In this document: positions 11,222-21,293 of the stretch, in pieces
How positions within the stretch are numbered: position 1 is the stretch's first letter
Layout: every line of letters starts with the position of its first letter
Assembly: GCA_026214975.1 (NCBI GenBank)
Contig: JAOBSW010000744.1
Location: forward strand, 124,001 to 188,000
DNA length: 64,000 nt
Source: Gentiana macrophylla
Lineage: Eukaryota > Streptophyta > Magnoliopsida > Gentianales > Gentianaceae
Direction: 5' to 3'
The notes under the pieces: model-generated
Seen by the model: only the letters and a program-made list of their open reading frames with translations
Told to the model about the DNA's origin: nothing
Database searches by the model: none
Position numbers and translations under genes: made by a program

Positions 11222-13596
11222 AGTAAAGATAAGATCAGACAAGGGTACTGAATTTCTCAATAAAGTTATAAGAGAATATTGTGAACAAAATGGTGTACTA
11301 CATCAACTTGCTGCTGGTGGTACACCTCAGCAAAATGGGGCTGCTGAAAGAAGAAATAGAACTTTAAAAGTAGCAGGAAGAACAATCATTTGTGAAGCAT
11401 TGCTACCTGAAAGATAATGGGCTGAAGCAGTCAATACAGCATGCTATACACAAAACAGAACATCAGTGAACAAGAAGCTGCTGAAGACACCTTATGAGAT
11501 TTGGAATGGAAGAAAACCTAATATATCCTATTTCCATCCATTTGGAAGCAAATGTTTTATCTTGAATCATAAGGAACAATTGAAGACATTTCAACCAGAT
11601 GAAGGAATTTTCTTGGAATATTCTTCAGTCAGCAAGGCATTCAGGGTACTGAATAAAAGGACACTGAAACATGAAGAAACAATACATGTTGAATTTGATG
11701 AACCTAAGTTCACTGGAATGGAAGATGAAGCCTCAGAACCTGCTGATAATCAACAAGTCACTGATCCGGAATATGTTGATGTTTTGGAAAGATTCAATGA
11801 CTTAAAGGTTTACGATTACGCCTTTTTCTTTGAACACCCTACCGAAAATACTATCGATGCAACAATCGAGGCGGTTCAAGGATGCATTGAACCCCTATTG
11901 AAGAAGCAATGAGACCCTATGAAGATGATGTTCGGAGAAAATCAATCTAACCAAAATCCACAATGGTTAAGGGATCACCCTGCTGAACAAGTTATTGGCA
12001 ATATACAGCAAGGTGTGAGGACTAGATGACAATTAGAAGCAATGTTCACTTGTTTTCTATCTCAAATGGAACCTAAAGTTGTTGAAGAAGCAATTTCAGA
12101 TCCAGATTGGATAATTGCTATGCAAGAAGAATTGAATGAATTTGAAAGAAATCAAGTTTGGACACTAGTGGAAAGACCTAGTCATGCAAATATAATTGGT
12201 ACAAAATGGGTATACAGAAACAAACTTGTTGAATTTGGTACCATTGTGAGGAATAAGGCCAGACTAGTAGCAAAAGGATATTCTCAAGCGGAAGGAATAG
12301 ATTTTGATAAGACATATGCCCCTGTTGCAAGATTGGAAGCTATCAAATTATTCCTGGCACATGCTGCTTATAAAAACTTCAAAGTATATCAGATGGATGT
12401 CAAAAGTGCATTCTTGAATGGCATTCTGGAAGAGGAGGTGTATGTTCAGCAACCTCCTGGTTTTGAAGTTAAAGATCAAGAAGATAAAGTGTATAGACTC
12501 AACAAAGCACTTTATGGTTTGAAACAAGCACCAAGGGCATGGTATGAGACTCTATCTCAATTCTTGGTGGACAATGGTTTTACAAAAGGCACCATTGACA
12601 AGACTCTTTTCAGAATTAATGAAGGGAACAGCACCCTGCTGGTACAAATTTATGTTGATGACATAATTTTTTGTTCTGAAAATGAATTGCTATGTGAGAA
12701 GTTTGCAAAATATAATGAAGAGTAAATTCCAAATGAGTATGATTGGAGAAATGAACTACTTTTTGGGATTTCAAGTCAAACAGATGAAAGATGGAATCTT
12801 CATTAATCAAACCAAGTATACCAAGGAGTTACTGCAAAAATTTGGTATGGAAAACAACACCAAGATATCAACTCCTATGAGTACAAACATTAGATTGGAT
12901 GAAGAAAAAGAAGGCAAAGATGTTGATCAGACCTTATATAGAAGGATGATAGGCAGTCTGATGTACCTTACTGCCAGCAGACCTGATATATCCTTTGTTG
13001 TAGGTGTTTGTGCAAGATTTCAATCAAAACCTAAAGAAAGTCATTTAGGTGCAGTCAAAAGAGTTCTCAAGTATCTAAAAGAGACTTTGGGAGTAGGGAT
13101 ATGGTATTCAAAAGATGGAAGCTTCAAGGTTATATCCTACTCAGATTCTGACTATGCTGGATGCAAGATTGATAGAAAAAGCACCATAGGAACCTGTCAG
13201 TTAATGGGAAATAGACTGGTCTCTTGGTTTAGGAAGAAACAGAATTCCATATCCACTTCTACTGCCAAGTGAGTACATTCTTCTTTGGAGGTTCTTTGTA
13301 CACAAATACTGTGGTTAAGACAACAATTAAGGGATTATGGAATTGAAGAAAGAGAAATTCCTATAATGTGTGACAACACAAGTGCAATTGCAATCACAGA
13401 AAATCCTGTTTTGCACTCAAGAACCAAGCATATTGATGTGAGACATCATTTTATAAGAGACCATGTTGAAAAGAAAGATGTGGTGGTTCTTTATATCCCC
13501 ACTGAAGATCAACTTGCTGATATTTTCACTAAACCATTGGATAGTGAAAGATTTGCTAAACTATGGACTGAACTTGGAATTATAAAAGTTGACTGA
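11222..13596 (+). pseudogene. pol: RetroB pol 3' portion: integrase C-terminus, RT, RNase H
   Basis: The fragment starts within the integrase core (DKGTEFLNKVIREYCEQN context) and has a TAA in the LPERYWAEAV block near 11417. The integrase C-terminal region (11466-11912) carries FHPFGSKCFILNHKEQ. After a TGA near 12026, the RT (about 12042-12725) shows [34 protein letters not shown] and YVDD at 12651-12662. A one-base shift near 12700 moves the frame into RNase H (12682-13272; YSDSDYAGCKIDRKS). A TGA stands at 13270, and the tail 13285-13596 ends GIIKVD. The RT core is unusually well preserved, but the gene cannot be read through as written. Confidence 0.9.
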
Positions 13597-13628
13597 TATA
13601 ATCTTAATCAACAGTGTACTGGAATTCA

Positions 13629-13800
13629 CCAAGGGGATTAGTCTTTGATATGTTGGGTGAGCTCACTTAGCAGATTAGTCATTGGTATCAACAATTCCAT
13701 GTACTTACGGTTGGACAATTGAGCAAATGAAGTTGCCAAGGGGATTGGTCTTCGTCATGTTGGGTGAGCTCACTTGACAGATCAGTCATTGGTATTAAAG
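13629..13800. repeat. RetroB post-pol spacer: paired direct repeats with GTGAGCTCAC palindromes
   Basis: Two ~60-bp blocks (CCAAGGGGATT...GTTGGGTGAGCTCACTT...AGTCATTGGTAT) carry the palindrome at 13657-13666 and 13764-13773, 107 bp apart. The arrangement matches RetroA, RetroD and RetroE. The rest of 13597-14248 is non-coding spacer leading into the promoter-like module. Confidence 0.8.
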
Positions 13801-14048
13801 TTCATCTTGTATTATCAATTGGACAATACAAAAGGAATTAAAACATCAGCAGAGTGACTCTATCATTGGTCGCTAGAGTTCTCTATCGATATATCGAGAC
13901 AAGTCCTTGATGACAAGGTCTTTGAAGGAAATGTTACACAGTCAAACTTACTAAAGTCAAAAAGCAAATGGCGGAATATTTATTCTATCCTTATAACCGT
14001 AGTTAACACAATCTGACGGTTACAAAACGTTATGGAAAAGTAATGGGC

Positions 14049-14137
14049 CACGTGTTAAGACAGCATTCACTCAAATTTAATCGTGGTTAATGCACAGTAC
14101 GTGCTCTGACAGTTTCAACCACATTTGTCTATATATA
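14049..14137 (+). promoter_or_regulatory. RetroB candidate internal promoter (G-box + TATA)
   Basis: CACGTG lies at 14049-14054 and TATATATA at 14130-14137. The extra-ORF ATG at 14249 is about 115 bp downstream. The spacing matches RetroA and RetroE within a few bases. Confidence 0.5.
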
Positions 14138-14248
14138 TACAAACCTATATACAGAGGCTACTTACAAAAATTCAGATCGATTTTCTCTACGTATACACTA
14201 TGTGAACATAGATTTGAGAGCTATCTTCTTCATCTTTTTCTTACAACA

Positions 14249-17200
14249 ATGTCAAAGAAGGATGAAGTTCATATTGGAACCAGTCAGAGTGTAAGAGGAT
14301 ATGTTACTTACTGTAACTCCACTGAGCTAGCCATTAATATTGGACGAATAATCAGACTGTTTGCCGGGCTAGAAGGTGTTATAAACAGAAGATTGGAACG
14401 TATCTCTTATGTCAATGTGTTGGAATTCTGGAAAAACATTGTCATACATGAAGGTAGAGAGGCCTTCACTACAACTGTTAATGGAAGAAAGATTGAAATA
14501 TCCTCAGACCTACTGAGAGAGGTGTTTGGGTTTGCACCTGGAAACAATGCACCCACCAATCCAGAAGCAATGAATCTACCAAGAATGAAGTTTGTGGATT
14601 CAATAAAGACAGATGATACAATTGCTTCAAATATGGGCATCAATGTGAGGTATATTGGTTTTGAGTACAACCTGCTGAGCAAATTGATTGCCAAAACCAT
14701 TTTGGGATTTGTTGGAAGCCTGGATACTTTATCGGACCCAAAATAGACCTGCTGATCATCATCTGCAGAAGTATGAAGTTTGATTGGGCTGGATTTTTCA
14801 TACACTACATGAAGAAAGTGTGTATTGAAGATAGAGATGGTACAAGGAAGTCCAAGGTCATGCCTTTAGGTCTAATGATTCAAACCATGCTGAATCATTT
14901 TCAGGTACCTGATGTTTTATCTGAAAAGATTAACAAATCCAGATTCAAGCCAGAAGTTGGTACTCCTATCCCTGGTCTGGATGATGATGAAGATGTAGAT
15001 GATGAGGCTACTGAAAGTGATGGGAATGATGGAGATGATAATGCTGGTGGTGAGTAGGTTAAGAAAGCTGTTAAACCTGTTGCACCTAAGAAGGTTACTG
15101 AAAAGAGAAAGGCTGCTGATACAAGGAAAATCACAGAAATGTTAAAGCCTAGGAAGACAAAGAAGCAGTTAGTTGAAGTTATTGATTTAGCTGAAATCAC
15201 AAGGAAGAGGAAAGCTGCTGAAATTGAAACAGAAGATCTTTCCAAAAGAATGAAAGTGATTGCCAAAAAGAGGAAACATGGCAAAGGGAAACAGTTGAAA
15301 ACTTTGGAGGGTCAAAGGCAACAACAAGAAGAAGAAGAAGTAGGAGAGACTATTGAGGTTGAGCCCTTAACAATTATTAAGCCTACTTAGGATGTAGAGG
15401 TTGTTATTGAGCAACTCTTTGGGAATCACAATGGACTCACGACCCTGAGCTTTCTTTGTTGAAAGCTGTTGAATCCTCCCCAGTAAAGGCTGCTGAGCCT
15501 ACTGAAACTACCCAAGTTGTTGTTGAGGAACTTGTAGAAGAACCACAGCAAGCTACTGAGTATACACCTGCTGTGGAAGTGGAAAAGTTGGTACAAGACC
15601 CTGCAAGTCCTGCAATAGTTCAGGAGGAAGAAGCAATCACTTTGCTAACCTGGCGATGAGCATATAAGTCAGGGAGAACCAAGTGTGGTACAGATGGAGG
15701 TAGTAGGGACTAACATACAGCCTGAGGAACCTACTGACCTAGAAGCATCTATGGAAGAAACTCTAAATTTACTTGTTGAGACCTTTGGAGGTCCGCAAGG
15801 TACTGCAACAGCTCCCAGAAAACCAACCATGCCATTCGAGAGACATGAGAAGAAGAAGAATGAGGAGTTTGTTGACCCTAAACTCCTACTGGTTGCAAAC
15901 TACTTTCAATGGAAGTTTGGATTTTATAAGAGACAAAAGCCAGCTGCAGAACTAATGACAGTTTTTGAAGAATGGGCTTTTGAGAAGTTGGGAGTGGAAA
16001 ATTTGCAGGATCTGGTTGATACCTCCTTATTGCAATCAAGACTGATGGATCTGTTTGATGAACAACAGAAGGAAGAGGGTATCAAGTTCAGAGACCCCAG
16101 AGATGAATCAGACAGTGATGATTCATCATCTGATTTTGGTGGTGACTTCCCCTCTAGTCTAGAATGAAGCAGTGGGACTACTTTATTGAATAAACAAAGA
16201 ATGCAATAGTCCACTGATGCTAGTAGGTCTGCTGAGGGCCAGCAGACTGAACAAATGGATGAGGATCTGGAGAATCTCACCATGGATGATATAGAGGCAC
16301 AAATCAATAAGGGAATATCTACTGGTGCAAACATGATGGTTGGTGAAATAGATCCTTTATTTGTTGTAGAACCTGCTGAACATGTTGATGATGCCAGATC
16401 GTGTGATTCGGGATGAAGAAAGGATAAGCGATATTAGTGAGCTGATGTCGGTTCAGAGGATTCAATTCAATTTCAAGACTGGATTGACACCGAGGACACT
16501 CTAACCAAGGCGCAAATTTTCTAAGAAGGATCTCGACTTTGGGAATTTCAAAAGAAAATATGGATGTATTCCCTGAACAAGTTGTTGTGGCATAGGTGGT
16601 GCAGGTTCTTTGAGGTACAAACAAAGACTGAAAAAGGTTGGAGCAGAGGTGCAGTTCTTTGAGTCTCAAAAAGACTGGACAAAGGTTGGAACAATCTTTG
16701 GGTTTGGAGGAAACCCTACATCTTTGTTGTTATGCAGTGCCTTGTAGTGGAGCCTACTTGGAGACAAGACCACTTTGTAGGGAAAGATGGTCGCACAGAT
16801 CAGCTTTGTTATTGATGAGGATGACCGGCTACTAGACTATGACTACAGTGATGAGGAGTTTGGTGCACGAGGAAGAACCTATTGATGATGAACCTCAACA
16901 GGCATTTGTACCAGTTTTTGAAGAGCCTGCTCTTGATCCCATTCTGGAAGAATTCCAAGGACCTAACCTTGCTGGAAGGGATATGAGCTATGATTTGGTT
17001 ATCAGCAGACAGAGGCAACAATACAATGTGCCTGCTGATGGAATTGATGGAGGAATGACTGGTGGGGTACCAGCACATGTTTTGGATGAGTTGAGGACTG
17101 TTAGAAATGACATTGCAAATTTAAGAACTCAACTTGATAGGCAAGAGTAGAGATTTGAAGATTTAATGAACTTAGTCGAGAATAGAGGAAGAACCACTGA

Positions 17201-18098
17201 AACTGTTTCTTCCACTATTACCTCCACCCAGTATGCTCTTGCTGACCTTGCTCAAGATGTGAAGGGAATCAAGCAAGGAAATACACTGAAGGACAAGTTT
17301 CTGAAAGACCAACTTGCATCCATTCATCAGAAACTTGACAAGCTTGCTGAGACACCTAAGCCTGCTGCGGCTGAACCTGCTGGAACACTGCAACCTGTTG
17401 TACTAGATCCTAAAGTCATTGAGAGGATAACTCTACTGGAGCAAACTTTGCAAGGAAGGATCACAGTTGTTGACACTAGGACTGAAATTATGGAGGGACA
17501 ACTGAACAACCTAGTGCTCACACATGAGAGTGTACATGGCATGCTGTCCTGTTTTGTTGATGATGTCAATAAGGGGGAAGAGAGCCAAACAGCAGTAGCA
17601 AAAGAGGCTGCCAGAATCTTTGCCATGAAAAGTTGGAAAGATGATACTAATGCTTTTAAGGAGCCTACACCTGGCAGACTTCCACTTACTGATGATCTTC
17701 TCAAAGAATACAAAAAGGTCTACAACAGCAAAATAAGACCTTATCATGATAAAGGTTTTCATGAGGGACTCAATTCTTTTCTTGGACTCAAATTTTGGGA
17801 AGCAAGAGTTAAAGCCTTGAGGGCTGCACATAGAGGTGGTAGAGGTGGAAAGGGTATGCCTACCACTAATGCAAAGGAGTCACTTAATGAGTTTAAAGAA
17901 GTATACATGCGTTTAGGCTTCAGAGTACATCAGATTAATCTTACTCTACCTGAAGCATGGCATTGGTGGAAACAAGTGAATCCTCATGTTGACTTCTCTC
18001 TGATTGAAAATGAATGGATGAGAGAAATGATCAGAGAGATAAGAGCTTACCAAGAACAAGTGGAGAAAGCACGGGAAGAAAGGGAAAGAAGACAGTAG
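14249..18098 (+). pseudogene. RetroB extra ORF (about 1280 codons, unknown function), broken
   Basis: It starts MSKKDEVHIGTSQSVRGYV at 14249. The N-terminal domain (14249-14950) carries AINIGRIIRL, ISYVNVLEFWKNI, VNGRKIEISSDLLREVFGF and MKFDWAGFFIHYMKKV. An acidic Asp/Glu stretch (14970-15055) is followed by Lys/Arg-rich NLS-like sequence (15060-15300). A conserved middle block (15860-16090) reads FQWKFGFYKRQKPAAE and LLQSRLMDLFDEQQKEEG. A long coiled coil (about 17070-17400) precedes the C-terminal domain (17640-18098: FHEGLNSFLGLKFWEARVKA; LPEAWHWWKQVNPH) and a charged tail ending RERRQ-stop. Stops or shifts occur near 14742, 15055, 15388, 15657, 16165, 16165-16840 and 17148. No signal peptide or membrane segment is visible. 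It is the most readable copy in its C-terminal third. Confidence 0.82.
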
Positions 18099-18246
18099 AT
18101 CAGCACACTTTATCTGTTTTATCATTTGCTGATTCTAGACTGTAATACTTTTGAACAACTGTTTATAATGAGATATCACCATATTTGTTCTATTTTTGTT
18201 TTTATTCCTTTTGTTTTGCTGTTAGGAGGGTATTGGCATCATCACC

Positions 18247-18259
18247 AAAAAGGGGGAAA
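18247..18259 (+). other. RetroB polypurine tract
   Basis: AAAAAGGGGGAAA lies one base before the LTR start TGTTGG. It is the plus-strand primer for reverse transcription, and RetroE has the identical tract. Confidence 0.85.
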
Positions 18260-18260
18260 T

Positions 18261-18985
18261 TGTTGGACTTATTTTTATGTTTTAGTGATGAGTGCCAGAC
18301 TAGCTGTTATAGAGCAAAGGAAAAAAGATGTCTAGATCAAATGTATAGGTTTATTAGAGTTTGATTTTGTATAGATTTGATCAAACAAGCACTATAAAGG
18401 TCAGCTGACTTACATCAGGAGACTAGTCTAGATCTGTAGGGTAGCTGAGTCGATGAGACTTGTCGGGAACTCTTGAAGGACCGAAAAGGTGAGGGCTCAA
18501 ACTCGATGAATTGAAGGCTAAGGGATCAAACCTAGTAATTAAAGTCAAGGATATGGAATCGGAGAATTTAGGGAAGTCTGTGATGACCTAAACTGATTAC
18601 ATATACCTTATGTACAAGGTCTAAGTTCCACAAGTTAAGTGGTGATTGGAACTTAGTTATATACAAAAAGGTGTAATCTAACTTCATAAATAAAAGTTAG
18701 ATAAAAGATAGTAAGCTGAAGTGTTTTTAAACACAACAAAATAAGGATAAGCTTACTGATGTGTATATCAGCAGACTTATGTTCTCACGAACCTGCTAGA
18801 CACATATTTCGATTATTCAAAGGCTACATTGGAATATTACAAAGAAAGGGACAACTAACAACCTCTGATTTTATCAAACAAATCAATGGTTAAGATCAAA
18901 TGGACGTTGGGATGATTCAGACCTTTATCCAATGGATACAAGTCAAAGGGTGGACAGACTGTAAACGGTCTAAAAGAGCGGCTAA
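18261..18985 (+). repeat. RetroB 3' LTR, truncated (first ~725 bp)
   Basis: It begins TGTTGGACTTATTTTT and matches the solo LTR (from 19345) and RetroD's LTR up to about 18985, near GTCTAAAAG. The remaining ~1 kb of LTR, with its TATA region and CCAACA end, is missing. The junction with RetroC spacer has no target duplication, suggesting deletion or illegitimate recombination. Confidence 0.8.
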
Positions 18986-19223
18986 CTGGAGTAAATCAGC
19001 TAAGTGACTTTATCAGCTGTTTAAACCTTTGACATTACAGGAGATGTAGTAGGTAAGGCACTGGTACTCAGCAAAGTTAACTTCAATGATTGTTAGGAAT
19101 AGTAGAATAAGGCAGCTCAGTGAAAAATTCACTACATCGGCTAAGTGACCAGCCAAGGCACTCCACCGAAATGAAGAATGGAGAAATGGGCAAATTAAAG
19201 TGTGAACCAAATCAACCTTTTTA

Positions 19224-19278
19224 CACGTGGAGATTAATGAAGTTATGGAGAATTATACTGTGGAAGATTATACACGTG
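19224..19278 (+). promoter_or_regulatory. RetroC spacer with two CACGTG G-boxes
   Basis: CACGTG occurs at 19224-19229 and 19273-19278. Ignoring the later solo LTR, they sit roughly 180-200 bp upstream of the TATA box at 21184. This is an analogous but not identically spaced version of the module in the other copies. Confidence 0.35.
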
Positions 19279-19344
19279 GAGATCAATTTACAATTATGGA
19301 GGTAACCATATTATTTCTCTGATTATAAACGCCTCGATTCCCGG

Positions 19345-21047
19345 TGTTGGACTTATTTTTAAGTTTTAATGATAAGTGCCAGACTAGCTGTTATAGAGCA
19401 AAGGCAAAAAGATGTCTAGATCAAATGTATAGGTTTATTAGAGCTTGATTTTGTATAGGTTTGATCAAACAAGCACTGTAAAGGTCAGCTGACTTACATC
19501 AGCAGACTAGTCTAGATCAGTAGGGTAGCTGAGTCAGTAGACTTGTCAGGAAGCTATTGAAGACTGAAGGCTGAGGACTCAAACTCAGTAATTGAAGGCT
19601 AAGGGATCAAACCTAGTAATTAAAGTCAAGGATATAGAATCAGAATTTAGGGAAGTCTGTGATGACCTAAACTGATTACATATACCTTATGTACAAGGTC
19701 TAAGTTCCACAAGTTAAGTGGTGATTGGAACTTAGTTATATGCAAAAAGGTGTAATCTAACTTCATAAATAAAAGTTAGATAAATGATGAAGAAGTGATG
19801 TGTTTTTAAACACAAAGCAAAATAAGGATAAGCTTCTTGATGTGTATATCACCAGACTTATGTTCTCGTGAACTCTTTGGACGATATTTCGATTATTCAA
19901 AGGCTACATTGGAAGATTACAAAGAAAGGACAGCTAACAACCTCTGATTTTATCAAACAAATCAATGGTTAAGATCAAATGGACGTTGGGATGATTCATA
20001 CCTTTATCCAATGGATACAAGTCAAAGGGTGGACAGATCAAAGCGTCTAAAAGGAATCGACGATGTCGATCCCCTAGAACAATGAAAAAGCAAGTCAAGA
20101 TGGAGACAAATCTGAAACGGCTATGTTTGAATTTCAAACATAAGTCACAAGGAATCCTACCTATAAATAGAGGACTTCTAATTCAAATACAAGTGATGAA
20201 CATTAAGAGAATAATACAGATAATCCTGAGCTTTGATTTCTGATCAAGAAAAACACCCTGCTAACCCTACTGAGCTTTAATCTACATATCTAGAGAAATT
20301 CTTCAAGTGTAATATGCATTCAAGCTACATCAAGTTTACACACTTGAAGACATCATGCTGCTGATCATATCATCCTGATCAAGCTCCTGAAAGCTGAATC
20401 ACTTACTTGATTCAATCTTTCTTTTACAAGAAATCTACTGAAGACAGTGAAGCATCCTTGGGTGTGAAAGACTGTTGGTTGTGGTGGAGCTGGTGAAGAG
20501 GCAATCCTATCGTTCAAGGACCAGTGGAAGACTTTGGAACAGCAATCCTACCTGTTCCAAGTGTTGGTTTAATGAAGCCATAGTTATTGGTGAAGGACAA
20601 GCAACTTAGGGATTTTTGTAACAGACTACATCAAAGATCTCTAGTGAATTACCTCCAACATCACAGGAGAAGAGTGGGGTGACGAGGATTACACCACCAC
20701 GGAACCACTATAAAATTTGCCTACTTACTTTACGCATTTATATTACGCACTTAGTTTATCTAACACATCAATCTATTGAATCTAGCAACTGAATCACACA
20801 CCTACACTACTGAGTATCTAATACTTTGTATCATATTTAACAACAAGTAATAAGGCTTAACTTTTGATATATTTCCGCTACACAAATTCAGTAAACTCAA
20901 CGATCAGTAGATCTTTGAGTATCGCCAGATTTCTTGAAGTATCAACAGTTCTTTGAAGTTCTTTGAGTTTGTTAACTCCAAAAGTTTTAAGTGTTAATTT
21001 TATTCACCCCCTCTAAACTTAACCAAAGCCTTTTCAAGGGACCAACA
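19345..21047 (+). mobile_element. Solo LTR of the main copia family (1703 bp), TSD CCCGG
   Basis: A complete LTR runs from TGTTGG at 19345 to CCAACA ending at 21047, with no internal region attached. It is flanked by perfect 5-bp duplications, CCCGG at 19340-19344 and 21048-21052. It therefore inserted as a full element into RetroC's spacer and was later reduced by LTR-LTR recombination. The family TATA box TATAAATA is at 20162-20169. Confidence 0.95.
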
Positions 21048-21183
21048 CCCGGGATTTATCATTAGTTACCTTAATCCACTCCCCCACTTCACTCGAATAT
21101 CGGGATTCATATACACAAAATCACGCCATTATGTCATAAAATCCTTCCACATTCAAACCACGTTCACACTACCCAAACCATCC

Positions 21184-21191
21184 TATATAAA
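21184..21191 (+). promoter_or_regulatory. RetroC TATA box upstream of extra ORF
   Basis: TATATAAA, a canonical plant TATA box, lies 110 bp upstream of the ATG at 21294. This matches the 110-123 bp TATA-to-ATG distance in RetroA, RetroB and RetroE although the surrounding sequence has diverged. Confidence 0.5.
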
Positions 21192-21293
21192 CAACACTTA
21201 GAGGTATTTGAGAAATCTTTACGCTCTCTTGCAAATCAAAAAGTCTATTGCAAACTCGAAGCTCTCCTTAAAAATTTCTCTTAACTTCCAACA

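Larger units (their letters stand above)
11222..18985 (+). mobile_element. RetroB: Ty1/copia element, 5' half displaced by RetroA, 3' LTR truncated
   Basis: The sequence resumes in the integrase gene (matching RetroD from about 60170) right after RetroA's CCAACA. It continues through RT, RNase H, spacer, extra ORF and polypurine tract into 725 bp of 3' LTR. LTR homology stops near 18985, where unrelated RetroC spacer sequence begins. RetroB is older than RetroA because RetroA interrupts it. Its 5' LTR, gag and protease should lie left of the window. Confidence 0.9.
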
